Of a stretch of DNA of 64,000 nt, positions 27,820 to 38,228 are shown piece after piece (position 1 is the stretch's first letter; every line of letters starts with the position of its first letter). The notes beneath the pieces were generated by a model. The model worked only from the letters and a program-made list of their open reading frames with translations, had not been told where the DNA came from and did no database searches. The DNA lies in contig NZ_RCHJ01000004.1 in the NCBI RefSeq assembly GCF_004011805.1, forward strand, positions 62,001 through 126,000. The letters are read 5' to 3'. Made by a program: the position numbers and the translations under genes. This stretch comes from Piscinibacter defluvii (GTDB taxonomy: Bacteria > Pseudomonadota > Gammaproteobacteria > Burkholderiales > Burkholderiaceae_C).

Positions 27820-29294
27820 CGCTGCCGGTGCTGGAAGCGCTGCGGCGCCATGCCGGGTGCGTGGTGCTGGAGGACGGCACGCGCGGCTGGCACGCCGAAG
27901 AGCTGCTCGCCGAGGTCGAAGCCCTGGCCACGCGCCTCCACGAAGGCCGCGTGCGTGTGCTGGCCACGCTGCTGGACAACGGCGTGCCCTGGATCGTCGC
28001 CGAGCTCGCCGCGGCGCAGGCCGGCTGCGTGCACCTGCCGCTGCCGGGTTTCTTCACACCCGCCCAGCTGCGCCATGCGCTGCAGTCCGCCGGGGCCGAT
28101 GCATTGCTGCTCGCCCCCGCCCATGCCGCCGCCTTCGCATCGCTGCCGGCGGCCGACCTCGGCCTGGCCGGCACCCCGCTCGCCTGGCTGCGCCTGCCGG
28201 CCGCGCCCGTGGCCCTGCCGCCGGGCACGACCAAGCTCACCTTCACCTCCGGCACGACCGGCACGCCCAAGGGCGTCTGCCTCGGGGCCGCGGCGCAGCA
28301 GGCGGTGGCCGACGGCCTGGCCCAGGCCACCGCAGCGCTGGCCATCACGCGCCACCTGAGCGCGCTGCCCTATGCGCTGCTGCTGGAGAACATCGCCGGC
28401 GTGCTGGCGCCGCTGACGCAGGGCGCGACGACCATCGCGCTGCCGCTGGCCGAGATCGGCCTGGCCGGCGCGTCGTCGTTCGATCCGGCGCGCCTGCACG
28501 CCGTGGTCGAGCGCACCCGGCCGCACAGCCTGATCCTGCTGCCGCAGATGCTGCGCGCCTGGGTCGGCTGGCTGCGCGGCAACACGCGCCGCGCGCCGGA
28601 ATCGCTGCGCCTCGTCGCCGTCGGCGGCGCGGCCGTCGGCGCACCGCTGATCGAGGCCGCGCAGTCCCTCGGCATCCCGGCCTGCGAGGGCTACGGCCTG
28701 TCCGAGGCCGCCTCGGTGCAGACGCTCAACCTGCCGGGCGCGCAGCGGCCCGGCTCGGCCGGCCGCGTGCTGCCGCACGCGCGCCTGCGCATCGCCGCCG
28801 ACGGCGAGATCGAGATCGCCGGCAGCCTGTTCCTCGGCTACCTGGGCGAGTCCGCACCGGTGCCGGCCTGGTGGGGCAGCGGCGACCTCGGCCACGTCGA
28901 CGCCGACGGCTTCGTGCACGTGCACGGGCGCAAGAAGCAGGTGCTGATCACCGCCTACGGCCGCAACGTCAGCCCGGAGTGGGTCGAGACCACGCTGCGC
29001 GGCGACGACGCGGTGGCCCAGGCGGTGGTGTTCGGCGACGGCGAGCCCGCCCTGAGCGCCGTGCTCTGGCCGACCCGCGAGGCCTTGCCCGACGCGGCGC
29101 TGCAGGCCGCGGTGGCGCGCGCCAATGCGCAGCTGCCCGACTACGCGCGGGTGCAGCGCTGGTGCCGCGGCGCGCGCCCCTTCGACGCCAGCGGCGGCAT
29201 GGCCACGCCGAACGGCCGGCCGCGCCGCGCGGCCATTCTTTCCCTGCACGCGGCCGCGCTCGGCCTCGCCGCGCCGGCCCTGGAGACCCCATGA
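27816..29294 (+). CDS. AMP-forming acyl/aryl-acid ligase with altered A10 lysine
   Basis: This 492-residue adenylate-forming enzyme has the phosphate loop LTFTSGTTGTPKGVCLG, the A5 motif CEGYGLSEAASVQT, the A7 motif WGSGDLGHVDADGF and the hinge HGRKKQVLITAYGRNVSPEW. The C-terminal A10 motif, normally a catalytic Lys in a TGK context, reads TPNGRPRRAAI here, so the lysine is replaced by arginine. It probably activates a carboxylic acid as an acyl-AMP, but thioester formation or adenylation rate may differ from standard ligases. It overlaps the upstream hemolysin-family gene by 4 bases (ATGA). Confidence 0.92.
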   Translation: MTLPVLEALRRHAGCVVLEDGTRGWHAEELLAEVEALATRLHEGRVRVLATLLDNGVPWIVAELAAAQAGCVHLPLPGFFTPAQLRHALQSAGADALLLAPAHAAAFASLPAADLGLAGTPLAWLRLPAAPVALPPGTTKLTFTSGTTGTPKGVCLGAAAQQAVADGLAQATAALAITRHLSALPYALLLENIAGVLAPLTQGATTIALPLAEIGLAGASSFDPARLHAVVERTRPHSLILLPQMLRAWVGWLRGNTRRAPESLRLVAVGGAAVGAPLIEAAQSLGIPACEGYGLSEAASVQTLNLPGAQRPGSAGRVLPHARLRIAADGEIEIAGSLFLGYLGESAPVPAWWGSGDLGHVDADGFVHVHGRKKQVLITAYGRNVSPEWVETTLRGDDAVAQAVVFGDGEPALSAVLWPTREALPDAALQAAVARANAQLPDYARVQRWCRGARPFDASGGMATPNGRPRRAAILSLHAAALGLAAPALETP

Positions 29295-29974
29295 GCAACA
29301 TCCCGTTCTTCCAGCGCCTGCTGCGCGACACCGAGGCGGCCCGGGCCGGCCTGGTGGCGGCCCCAATCATCCAGGGCTGCCTGGCCGGGCGCGTGTCGCT
29401 GCCGAGCTACGTGGCCTTCCTGACCGAGGCGTACCACCACGTGCGCCACACCGTGCCGCTGCTGCGCGCCTGCCGGGCCGCGCTGCCGGCACGGCATGCG
29501 CCCTGGCTGGGCCCGGCGCTGGACGAGTACGTCGAGGAGGAGCAGGGCCACGACGAGTGGATCCTGGACGACATCGCGGCCTGCGGCGCCGACGCGCAGG
29601 CGGTGCGCCACGGCCGGCCCGGCCACGCCACCGAGGTGATGGTGGCCTACGCCTACGACACCATCGCGCGCGGCAACCCGCTCGGCTTCCTCGGCATGGT
29701 GCACGTGCTCGAGGGCACCAGCGTGGCGCTCGCGCTGCAGGCGGCCGACCAGATCCAGGCCCACCTGCGCCTCCCCGACCGCGCCTTCAGTTACCTGCGC
29801 TCGCACGGCACGCTGGACCGCGAACACACCGCGCATTTCGCGCTGCTGATGGACCGCATCGAGGACCCGGCCGACCAGGCCGCGATCGTGCATGCGGCGC
29901 GCGCCTTCTACCGCCTCTACGGCGACGTGTTCCGCAGCCTGCCGCTGCCCGAACCCGTGGAGGCCCTGGCATGA
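29291..29974 (+). CDS. heme-oxygenase-like diiron protein (TenA/UndA/CADD-like)
   Basis: This 227-residue all-helical protein is of the TenA/PqqC/heme-oxygenase-like superfamily. Candidate metal ligands line up with diiron members such as CADD and UndA: E84-x-x-H87 (EEEQGHDEW), E141 (HVLEGTS) and H172-x3-D176-x2-H179 (SHGTLDREHTAHF). The TenA active-site cysteine arrangement is not seen, so thiaminase activity is unlikely. Related enzymes use O2 to decarboxylate, oxygenate or cleave fatty or amino acids. With a ligase and an SDR beside it, oxidation of a fatty-acid-like substrate is the best guess. Its ATG overlaps the ligase stop by 4 bases. Confidence 0.88.
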   Translation: MSNIPFFQRLLRDTEAARAGLVAAPIIQGCLAGRVSLPSYVAFLTEAYHHVRHTVPLLRACRAALPARHAPWLGPALDEYVEEEQGHDEWILDDIAACGADAQAVRHGRPGHATEVMVAYAYDTIARGNPLGFLGMVHVLEGTSVALALQAADQIQAHLRLPDRAFSYLRSHGTLDREHTAHFALLMDRIEDPADQAAIVHAARAFYRLYGDVFRSLPLPEPVEALA

Positions 29975-30777
29975 AGGCCGCCGACGCCCGGGTGCTGCTG
30001 ACCGGCGCGACCGGCGGCATCGGCCAGGCCGTGGCGGCCGAACTGCTCGCGCGCGGCGCCGCCGTGATGCTGACCGGGCGCTCGCCGGGCCGGCTGGCCG
30101 CGCTGGCGCGCAGCCTGGGCGACAGCGCGGCGCGGCGCGCACGCCTGCACTGGCACCCGGCCGACCTGGACGACCCGGCCGCGCTGGCCGGGCTGTGCGA
30201 GGCCGCGGTGCAGTGGCAGGCCAACGTGCTGGTGAACAACGCCGGCGTGCCGAGCTTCGGCCGGCTCGAGGCGCTCGGCGCCGCGCACCTGGAGCAGGTG
30301 CTGCACACCAACCTGGTGGTGCCGATGCGGCTGACGCAGGCGCTGCTGCCCTGGCTGCGCAGCCGCCCGGCGGCGCAGGTGATCCAGGTCGGCTCGGTGC
30401 TGGGCCGGCTCGGCCTGCCCGGCTACAGCGTCTACAGCGCCAGCAAGTTCGGCCTGCGCGGCTTCGCCGAGGCGCTGCGCCGCGAGCTGCGCGGCAGCAC
30501 CGTGCGTGTGCAGTACCTCGGCCCGCGCAGCACGCGCACCGGCTTCAACGACGGCCGCGTCGACGCCTACAACCGCGCCACCGGCACCGCGGTGGACGAC
30601 CCGCAGCGCGTGGCCGCCGCGCTGGCCGAGCTGCTCGAGAGCGGCGCGGCGGAACGCTTTCTCGGCTGGCCCGAGCAGCTGGCAGTGCGCGTCGGCTCGC
30701 TCGTGCCCACCTTGCTGGACGGTGCCTTCGACAAGCACCGCGCCAGCCTGCCCCCTTCGATGGAGACCTCGTCATGA
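29971..30777 (+). CDS. short-chain dehydrogenase/reductase
   Basis: This 268-residue classical SDR has the cofactor motif LLTGATGGIGQAVAAELLAR, the NNAG motif (VLVNNAGVPSFG), a catalytic Ser in IQVGSVLGRLG and the YxxxK motif in YSVYSASKFGLRG. The R at the end of the second strand (TGRSPGR) favours NADP(H). It probably reduces or oxidises a carbonyl in the product of this gene cluster. It overlaps both neighbours by 4 bases (ATGA at 29971 and 30774). Confidence 0.93.
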   Translation: MKAADARVLLTGATGGIGQAVAAELLARGAAVMLTGRSPGRLAALARSLGDSAARRARLHWHPADLDDPAALAGLCEAAVQWQANVLVNNAGVPSFGRLEALGAAHLEQVLHTNLVVPMRLTQALLPWLRSRPAAQVIQVGSVLGRLGLPGYSVYSASKFGLRGFAEALRRELRGSTVRVQYLGPRSTRTGFNDGRVDAYNRATGTAVDDPQRVAAALAELLESGAAERFLGWPEQLAVRVGSLVPTLLDGAFDKHRASLPPSMETSS

Positions 30778-31409
30778 TCCGCCGCCTCGCCCTGCTCCTA
30801 CTGCTGCTCGCCCCGACCGTCGGCCGCGCCGGCCCGCTCGAGGACGGCATCGTCATGCTGCAGCACGACTGGGAACTGATTCGCTACCAGACCCCCGCCG
30901 CCGAGCGCGAGAAGCGCTTCGAGGCGCTGGCCGCGAAGGCGCACGAGTTCAGCGAGGCGAATCCGCAGCGCAGCGAGCCGCTGGTGTGGGAAGGCATCAT
31001 CGTCAGCTCCTGGGCCGGCGAGAAGGGCGGGCTGGGCGCGCTCTCGCTGGTCAAGAAGGCCAAGGCGCTGTACGAGAACGCGATCCGCATCGACGCCAGT
31101 GCGCTGGAGGGCTCGGCACTGAACAGCCTCGGGGTGCTGTACTACAAGGTGCCGGGCTGGCCGATCGGCTTCGGCGACAAGGACAAGGCGCGCGAGCTGA
31201 TCGGCAAGGCCCTGCAGATCAACCCGAACGGCATCGACCCGAACTACTTCTACGGCGAGTTCCTGCTCGAGACCGGCCACGCGGCCGAGGCCGCCACCTA
31301 CCTCGAGCGCGCCCTCGCGGCGCCGCCGCGTCCGGGCCGCCAGGTGGCCGACACCGGCCGGCGCGAGGAGGCCCGCGCCCTGCTCGAGAAAGCGCGCGCC
31401 GCACGCTGA
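30774..31409 (+). CDS. exported TPR-like protein, last gene of the hemolysin-family operon
   Basis: This 211-residue protein has a signal peptide (MIRRLALLLLLLAPTVGRAG) and helical repeats: KRFEALAAKAHEFSEANPQR, ALSLVKKAKALYENAIRIDA, KARELIGKALQINPNGIDPN and AATYLERALAAPPRPGR. It is predicted periplasmic. A GWPIGFGDKDKA segment interrupts the repeats and is likely a family feature. The role may be scaffolding or export for the product of the cluster. Its ATG overlaps the SDR stop by 4 bases, and a strong hairpin follows. Confidence 0.87.
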   Translation: MIRRLALLLLLLAPTVGRAGPLEDGIVMLQHDWELIRYQTPAAEREKRFEALAAKAHEFSEANPQRSEPLVWEGIIVSSWAGEKGGLGALSLVKKAKALYENAIRIDASALEGSALNSLGVLYYKVPGWPIGFGDKDKARELIGKALQINPNGIDPNYFYGEFLLETGHAAEAATYLERALAAPPRPGRQVADTGRREEARALLEKARAAR

Positions 31410-31413
31410 TCCG

Positions 31414-31434
31414 GGCCCGGCGCTCCCCCGGGCC
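31414..31434 (+). terminator. strong hairpin ending the hemolysin-family operon
   Basis: GGCCCGG and CCGGGCC form a perfect 7-base-pair stem with a 7-base loop, starting 5 bases after the stop of the TPR gene. There is no T-run. It separates the five-gene unit from the large kinase gene that starts at 31483. Confidence 0.5.
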
Positions 31435-31482
31435 GATGCTGAGGGGTCTGCGGCGTTTCGGGACTAGCATGACCGGGCGGAC

Positions 31483-34400
31483 ATGGACCTCACCCATCAT
31501 CTCGACGCGCCGGCAGGCGGTACCGCGGAGTTCACGCTGCATCGCGCGACCCACCTGCCGGACGGGGCGCCCGTGCTGGTGAAGCTGAGCCGGGGCGACG
31601 CGGCCGACACGCAGCGGCGCCGCACCGAGTTCGCGCTGCTGCGGGGCCTGGAGTCCCCCGGCATCGCAGCACCGCGCGCGCTGGCCGACACGCCCGCCGG
31701 GCTGCTGCAGGTGTTCGACCCGCTGCCCGGCCTCCTGCTCGAGACCCTGCTCGACCAGGGCCCGCTGGCGCCGCCGCTGTTCCTGCGCCTGGCGCAGCAG
31801 ATGGCGCAGGTGCTGGCCGCGCTGCATGCCAGGGGCTTGATCGCCTGGGACCTGCGTCCGGCCCACTGGCTGGTGGACCCGGCGCAGCAGCGCATCCGGC
31901 TGATCGACGCGAGCCGCGCCGTGCCCGAGACGGCCGGCCTGGTTGCGCCGCCGCCGGATGCCGATGCCGACTGGCCCGGCCTGTCGCCGGAGCAGACCGG
32001 CCGGCTCGCCGGAACGGTCGATGCGCGCAGCGACCTCTACGCGCTCGGCGTCGTGTTCTACCGCATGCTGTGCGGCGCGCCGCCGTTCGTCGCCCACGAT
32101 CCGCTCGAGTGGGCCCACTGCCATACGGCCCGCCAGCCGGCGGCGCCGGCCGAGCGCAGGCCCGGGGTGCCGCCCGCGCTGTCGGCCCTGGTGATGAAGC
32201 TGCTCGCCAAGTCGCCCGAGGCGCGCTACCGCAGTGCCCGGGGCCTGCTGGCCGACCTGGCGCAGGCCGAGGCGGACTGGCAGGCGCACGGCCGCATCGA
32301 GCCGTTCGTGCTCGACGCACACGACGCCGGCGGCCGCCTGCAGTGGCCGCGCCGGCTCTACGGGCGCGAGGCGGAGACGGCGGCGCTGCGGCACGCGCTC
32401 GATGCCGCGGCCAGCGGGCGCCGGCCCGGGCTGGCGACTATCCGCGGGCCGGCCGGGACGGGCAAGTCGGCGCTCGCGGGCAGCTTGCGCGAGGCCGTCG
32501 CGCAGCTCGGCGGCGTGATGATCGCGGCCCGCTTCGACCGGTCCGGCCGGGAGCTCCCGCAGGCCGCCTGGCGCGACGCCCTGCAGCAGCTCGTTCCACC
32601 GCTGCTGGCCGGCAGCGACGCGACGCTGGCGGCGACGCGCGCGCGCCTGACCGGCGCGCTCGGCAGCGCGGCCGCCGCGTTGCTCGAGCTGGCGCCCGAA
32701 CTCGCGCCGCTGCTCGGCACCGGCGCCGGCGCGCCGACCCGGGGCGGCCAAGCGCAGCAGCTCCGGCTCGCGTTGCGCCGGCTGCTGCACGCCAGCGCCC
32801 GCTGCATCGGGCCGCTGGTGCTGTTCCTGGACGACCTGCACCACGCCGACGAGGCCAGCCTGCCGCTGCTGGCCACGCTGCTGCACGACGACCCGGCCGA
32901 GGAAGGCGCGGCGCTGCTGCTGGTGCTGGCCTGGTGCGACGATGGGCCGGCCCCCGCCGGCGATGCCGCACTCGGCGCCGCGCTCGACGAACTGCGCGGC
33001 AGCGTGGCGGCGCCGGTGGAGATCCGGCTCGGGGCGCTCGCGCCCGACGCACTCGCCGCGCTGCTGGCCGACACGCTCGGCATCCCATCGCCGCAGGCGG
33101 CCCCGCTCGCGCAACTGCTCGGGCCACGCTGCGGCGGCAATCCGCTCCTCTTCGTCCAGTGCGTCGAGGCGCTGCGGCATGCCGGCCTGCTGGGCTGGGA
33201 CCCTGGCGCCGGCGCCTGGCACTGGGACCTGGCCGGGATCGAGGCCACGCCGGTGCCGGACGGCGCGGTCGGCCTGGCCGCACAAGGCCTCGACCGGCTC
33301 GCGCCGCCGGCGCGCGCGGCGGCGCAGCTCGCCGCCGCGCTGGGCGAACGCTTCGATCTGGCGACGCTGGCCCGCGCCGGCGCGCAGAGCCCGGAGGTTC
33401 TGCGCGAGCACCTTCAGGCGGCCGCGGATGCCGGCCTGCTGGTGCTGGCCGGCGACGGCGGACACTTCCTGCACGACGGTCTGCGCGTGGCCGCCTACGA
33501 ATCCATCCCCGCGCCGCAGCGGGCGGCGCTGCACCTGCAGCTGGCGCGCGCGCTGGACGCCGATGCCGCGTCACGCACCGGGCGGCTGTTCGAGATCGCG
33601 GCGCAGTACCGGCATGCCAGGCCGGACGCGCTCGCCGGCCCCGAGCGGGCGCTCGCCGCCGATCGCCTGGAACGCGCCGCGCGCCGCGCCCGCGCGGCCG
33701 GCGCGCATGCCCTGGCGGCCGAGCTGTACGCGGACACGCTGGCGCTGTGCGGCGAGGCACCCGCGGCGCGGCGCCTGGCGCTGCTGCTCGGGCGCGCGGA
33801 CTGCGCGCTGGCCACCGGCGACCTCGACGGCGCGCAGGCCCTGGTGCAGCAGGCCCGGCCGCTGGCCGCGTCGCCGCTCGACGCGGCGACGCTGCAGCGT
33901 CGGCAGCTCCAGCTGCACGTGCTGCGCTCGGAGAATGCCAGCGCGGTCGAGAGCACGCTGGCCTGCCTGCGCAGCCTGGGCATCGCGCTGGAGGCGCACC
34001 CGGACGACGCGCAGGTGCAGGCCGAGTTCGAGGCCGTCCGGCGCCGGCTCGACACTCGTGCCCCCGAGACGCTGGCCGAACTGCCGCTGTCGACCGACGC
34101 CGAGCTGCGGCAGGCCACGCAGCTGCTCTCGGTGCTGCTCGGGCCGGCCTACTTCACCGACTTCCGCGCCTACTGCCTGATCCTGTGCCGCATGGTCCGG
34201 CTCATGCTCGAGCGCGGCCGCACCGAGGCCAGCGCCCATGCCTGCGCCTTCTTCGGCGTCGTGCTCGGGCCGGTGTTCCACCGCTACCACGAGGGCGAGC
34301 GCTTCGTTCAGCTCGCCGGCCGGCTGGCCGAGCGCGGCGAGGCCGGGGCGAGCCGGGCCGCGATCCACTATGCGCGCGCCCTGGTGGCCGGCTGGACGCG

Positions 34401-37400
34401 CCCGCTGGACGAGGCCGTCGCGGCGATGCGCCGCGCCGCCACCCTGGCGGAGGAGGACGGCGACACGGCCTTCGCCTGTTATGCACGCTCGCAGGTGGTC
34501 GGCTTCCTGCTGCTGCGCCACGACCCGCTGGACGCGGTGGCCCGCGAGGCCGAGCAGCACCTCGCCCGGGTGCGCGCGGCCCGTTTCGACGACGTGGCCG
34601 GCATGATCGTCGCGCAGCTGCGCTTCATCGCCGCGCTGCAGGGCCGCACCGCCGCACCGGACCGCTTCGACGGCCCGGACTTCGACGCGGCGGCCTTCGA
34701 GGCCGGGCTCGGCGACCGGCGCACCGCGACGATGGCCTGCTTCCACTGGATCCTGCGGCTCGAGGCCAGCCTGCTGGCCGGCGACCCGGCGGCCGCCCTG
34801 GCGCATGCCGAACGCGCGCAGCCGCTGCTCTGGTCGGCCACCGCGCACCTGCAGCTGCTCACCTACCACTGCTGCAGCGCGCTCGCGCTGGCAGCGCAGG
34901 GCGAGCCGGCCGACAGGGCAGCAGGTGCCCCCTGGCGCGCCCGGCTGCAGGCGCATCTGGCGCAGCTGGCGGAATGGGCCGAGGTGAACCCCGCCACGTT
35001 CTCCGACAAGCACCGGCTGGTGGCGGCCGAGATCGCCCGCCTGGACGGCCGCGACGCCGAGGCGACCGACCTGTACGAGCAGTCGCTCGCCGCCGCACGC
35101 GCCGGCGGCTTCGTGCACACCGAGGCGCTGGCCAGCGAGCTGGCGGCGCAGTTCCACCGCGCACGCGGCCACGCGGTGATCGCCGAGGCCTACCTGCGCG
35201 ACGCCTGGCGCCACTACGAACGCCGGGGCGCCGCCGCCAAGCTGCGCCAGCTCGAGGCGCGCCATCCGCAGCTGCGCCCGGCGGTGCCCGCGGCGCCGGC
35301 CGCGGCGCTCGACCAGCTGGCCATCGCCAAGGCGGCGCAGGCGATCTCCGGCCGGCTGGTGCTCAGCGAGCTGGTCGACACGCTGCTGCGCGTGGTGCTC
35401 GAGCAGTCGGGCGCGCAGCGCGGCGCGCTGCTGCTGGCGCGCGGCGGCACCGGGCTGGCACTGGCCGCACTCGCGCAGGTGCGCGACCAGGCCATCCACG
35501 TGCAGGCGGATCCGGCCGGGCCGGACGCCGCGTTGCCCGGCACCCTGCTGCACTTCGTCGAGCGCAGCCGCACGCCGGTGCTGCTGGGCGACGCACACGC
35601 CGCGCACGCGTTCGAGGCCGACCCCTACTTCGCGGCCGCCGCGCCGCGCGCGCTGCTGTGCCTGCCGCTGCTGCACCGCGGCGCGGTGGTCGGCGCGCTG
35701 TACCTCGAGCACCGCGAGCTGCCCGGCGTGTTCACCGCGCCGCGCCAGGGCGTGCTGGAGCTGCTCGCCGGCCAGGCCGCCATCGCGCTGGAGAACGCCG
35801 CCCTGTACGCCGAGCGCGACCGGGAGATCCAGGAACGGCGCCGCGCCGAACAGGCGCTGCGCAGCAGCGAGGCGCGCTTCCGCCGGCTGGTCGAGTCCGA
35901 CATCATCGGCGTGTTCTTCTGGTCGCTCGACGGCCGCATCAGCGAGGCCAACAGCGCCTTCCTGCAGATGATCGGCTGCAGCCGGGAGGACCTGCTCGCC
36001 GGCCGCATCGACTGGGCCGCGATGACCCCGCCCGAGCACCGCGAGCGCGACCGCCAGGCCGGCGAGGAGCTGCGCCGGCGCGGCACCTGCGCCGCCTACG
36101 AGAAGGAGTACCTGCTGCGCGACGGCACGCGCCTGCCGGTGCTGATCGGCGCCGCGCTGCTGGAGGGCTCGAGTGACCACGGCGTCGCCTTCGTGCTCGA
36201 CCTGAGCGAGCGCCGCCGCGCCGAGGCCGAGCAGCGCGCCCGCGCCGCCGCCGAGGCGGCCAACCAGGCCAAGAGCGAGTTCCTCGCCAACATGAGCCAC
36301 GAGATCCGCACGCCGATGAACGCGATCATCGGCATGTCGTGGCTCGCGCTGCAGGGCCCGCTGGCGGCGCAGCAGCGCAACTACGTCGAGAAGGTGCACC
36401 GCTCGGCCGAATCGCTGCTCGGCGTGATCAACGACATCCTCGACTTCTCCAAGATCGAGGCCGGGCACCTCGAGATGGAGGACATCGCGTTCTCGCTCGG
36501 CGACGTGTTCGACCATGTCGCCGGGCTGCTCGTGCTGAAGGCCGAGGAGAAGGGCCTCGAGCTGCTGCTCGACCTGCCGCAGCACGTGCCCGTGCAGCTG
36601 CGCGGCGATCCCTCCCGGCTCGGCCAGGTGCTGCTGAACCTGGGCAGCAACGCGGTCAAGTTCACCGAGCGCGGCAGCGTCGTGATCAGCGTGCGCGAGC
36701 TGGAGCGCCCGGCCGATGCGGTGCGGCTGCGCTTCGAGGTGCGCGACAGCGGCATCGGCATCGCCCCCGCGCAGCGCGCGCGGCTGTTCCAGCCCTTCTC
36801 CCAGGCCGACGCGTCGACCAGCCGGCGTTTCGGCGGCACCGGGCTCGGGCTCGTCATCAGCCGCCACCTGGTGCAGCGCATGGGCGGCGAGCTCGACGTG
36901 GACAGCACGCCCGGCCAGGGCAGCTGCTTCCACTTCGACGCGCGCTTCGGGCTCGCCGGGCCCGGGCCCGCGGCGCAGCCCGAGGCGGCGCTGCCGCACG
37001 AACTGCGCGGGGCGCGGGTGCTGGTGGTCGACGACAACGAGATGGCGCGCGAGCTGCTGCAGCGCATGTGCCGCTCGCTCGGCCTGGACACCGATGCGGC
37101 CGACGACGGCGCGCCGGCGGTGCAGGCGGTGGCGGCCGCCGACGCGGCCGACCGGCCCTACCGGCTGGTGCTGCTGGACTGGCGCATGCCGGGCCTGGAC
37201 GGCATCGGCTGCGCCGGGCGCATCGCCGTGCTGCCGCTGCGCCATCCGCCGCCCACGGTGCTGATGCTGACCGCGTTTGCGCGCGAGGAGGTGCAGCGCC
37301 GCCTGGCGGCCGAGCGCGTGCGGGTGGCCGCCACGCTGGTCAAGCCGGTCACGGCCTCGACGCTGCTGGACGCCTGCCTGGCCGCGCTGCACGTGCCCGG

Positions 37401-38220
37401 CCGCGTGCCCTCGCGCGATGCGCGGCGCGAGGAGGCGCTGGCCGCGCACGCCGCGCGCCTGGCCGGCACCCGGGTGCTGCTGGTCGAGGACAACCCGATC
37501 AACCAGGAGCTGGCGCGCGACATGCTGGGCCGCGCCGGGCTGCAGGTGCAGGTGGCCGGCGACGGGGAACAGGCGCTCGCCCGCCTGGCGCAGGGGCCGT
37601 TCGACGTGGTGCTGATGGACTGCCAGATGCCGGTGATGGACGGCTATGCCGCGACCCGCGCGCTGCGGCAGGACCCGCGCTGGCGCGAGCTGCCGGTGAT
37701 CGCGATGACGGCCAACGCGATGGCCGGCGACCGCGAGGCGGTGCTGGCCGCGGGCATGAACGACCATGTGGCCAAGCCGATCCGGGTCGACGAGCTGTTC
37801 GGCGCCCTGGCCCGATGGGTCCCGGCGCGCGGCGCTGCGCCGGCCGGACGCTGGCCCGGCATCGACAGCGCCGGCGCGCTGGACCTGCTCGGCGGCAACG
37901 AGGCGCTGCACCGGCGGCTGCTGGGCATGTTCGCGCTGCGCGAGGCGGACTTCGTGGCGCGCTTTCGTGCCGCGCACGGCGGCCCCGATGCCTCGGACGC
38001 CGTCCGGCTGGCGCACGACCTGCGCGGCGTGGCCGCCACGCTGGGCGCGGCCGAGCTGGCCGAGGCGGCCGGCGCGCTCGAGCAGGCCAGCCTGCACGAC
38101 GCGACGCCGGCCGAGATCGACGCTCGGCTGGCGCTGGTGTCGCGCCGGCTCGATCCGCTGGTCGCGGCCCTGCGGGCCGACCCGGAGGTGATGGCCGCGG
38201 CCGCCACGGCGCGACGCTGA
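31483..38220 (+). CDS. trifunctional kinase-like / AAA ATPase / GAF-PAS hybrid sensor histidine kinase
   Basis: This is a single 2245-residue protein. Residues about 1-270 form a Ser/Thr-kinase-like domain with Lys34 and Asp123 but an altered catalytic loop ([10 protein letters not shown]) and DAS at 142-144 in place of DFG. A NACHT/AAA_16-type ATPase follows (Walker A GPAGTGKS about 324-331, [13 protein letters not shown] about 445). Then come a helical repeat region to about 1270, GAF (about 1283-1440), PAS (about 1465-1580), histidine kinase (SHEIRTPMN, His1606), two receiver domains (Asp1899, Asp2046) and a C-terminal HPt (His2178). No transmembrane helix is evident, so it senses something inside the cell. 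No separate output regulator is adjacent. Confidence 0.93.
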   Translation: MDLTHHLDAPAGGTAEFTLHRATHLPDGAPVLVKLSRGDAADTQRRRTEFALLRGLESPGIAAPRALADTPAGLLQVFDPLPGLLLETLLDQGPLAPPLFLRLAQQMAQVLAALHARGLIAWDLRPAHWLVDPAQQRIRLIDASRAVPETAGLVAPPPDADADWPGLSPEQTGRLAGTVDARSDLYALGVVFYRMLCGAPPFVAHDPLEWAHCHTARQPAAPAERRPGVPPALSALVMKLLAKSPEARYRSARGLLADLAQAEADWQAHGRIEPFVLDAHDAGGRLQWPRRLYGREAETAALRHALDAAASGRRPGLATIRGPAGTGKSALAGSLREAVAQLGGVMIAARFDRSGRELPQAAWRDALQQLVPPLLAGSDATLAATRARLTGALGSAAAALLELAPELAPLLGTGAGAPTRGGQAQQLRLALRRLLHASARCIGPLVLFLDDLHHADEASLPLLATLLHDDPAEEGAALLLVLAWCDDGPAPAGDAALGAALDELRGSVAAPVEIRLGALAPDALAALLADTLGIPSPQAAPLAQLLGPRCGGNPLLFVQCVEALRHAGLLGWDPGAGAWHWDLAGIEATPVPDGAVGLAAQGLDRLAPPARAAAQLAAALGERFDLATLARAGAQSPEVLREHLQAAADAGLLVLAGDGGHFLHDGLRVAAYESIPAPQRAALHLQLARALDADAASRTGRLFEIAAQYRHARPDALAGPERALAADRLERAARRARAAGAHALAAELYADTLALCGEAPAARRLALLLGRADCALATGDLDGAQALVQQARPLAASPLDAATLQRRQLQLHVLRSENASAVESTLACLRSLGIALEAHPDDAQVQAEFEAVRRRLDTRAPETLAELPLSTDAELRQATQLLSVLLGPAYFTDFRAYCLILCRMVRLMLERGRTEASAHACAFFGVVLGPVFHRYHEGERFVQLAGRLAERGEAGASRAAIHYARALVAGWTRPLDEAVAAMRRAATLAEEDGDTAFACYARSQVVGFLLLRHDPLDAVAREAEQHLARVRAARFDDVAGMIVAQLRFIAALQGRTAAPDRFDGPDFDAAAFEAGLGDRRTATMACFHWILRLEASLLAGDPAAALAHAERAQPLLWSATAHLQLLTYHCCSALALAAQGEPADRAAGAPWRARLQAHLAQLAEWAEVNPATFSDKHRLVAAEIARLDGRDAEATDLYEQSLAAARAGGFVHTEALASELAAQFHRARGHAVIAEAYLRDAWRHYERRGAAAKLRQLEARHPQLRPAVPAAPAAALDQLAIAKAAQAISGRLVLSELVDTLLRVVLEQSGAQRGALLLARGGTGLALAALAQVRDQAIHVQADPAGPDAALPGTLLHFVERSRTPVLLGDAHAAHAFEADPYFAAAAPRALLCLPLLHRGAVVGALYLEHRELPGVFTAPRQGVLELLAGQAAIALENAALYAERDREIQERRRAEQALRSSEARFRRLVESDIIGVFFWSLDGRISEANSAFLQMIGCSREDLLAGRIDWAAMTPPEHRERDRQAGEELRRRGTCAAYEKEYLLRDGTRLPVLIGAALLEGSSDHGVAFVLDLSERRRAEAEQRARAAAEAANQAKSEFLANMSHEIRTPMNAIIGMSWLALQGPLAAQQRNYVEKVHRSAESLLGVINDILDFSKIEAGHLEMEDIAFSLGDVFDHVAGLLVLKAEEKGLELLLDLPQHVPVQLRGDPSRLGQVLLNLGSNAVKFTERGSVVISVRELERPADAVRLRFEVRDSGIGIAPAQRARLFQPFSQADASTSRRFGGTGLGLVISRHLVQRMGGELDVDSTPGQGSCFHFDARFGLAGPGPAAQPEAALPHELRGARVLVVDDNEMARELLQRMCRSLGLDTDAADDGAPAVQAVAAADAADRPYRLVLLDWRMPGLDGIGCAGRIAVLPLRHPPPTVLMLTAFAREEVQRRLAAERVRVAATLVKPVTASTLLDACLAALHVPGRVPSRDARREEALAAHAARLAGTRVLLVEDNPINQELARDMLGRAGLQVQVAGDGEQALARLAQGPFDVVLMDCQMPVMDGYAATRALRQDPRWRELPVIAMTANAMAGDREAVLAAGMNDHVAKPIRVDELFGALARWVPARGAAPAGRWPGIDSAGALDLLGGNEALHRRLLGMFALREADFVARFRAAHGGPDASDAVRLAHDLRGVAATLGAAELAEAAGALEQASLHDATPAEIDARLALVSRRLDPLVAALRADPEVMAAAATARR

Positions 38221-38228
38221 CGCGCTCG

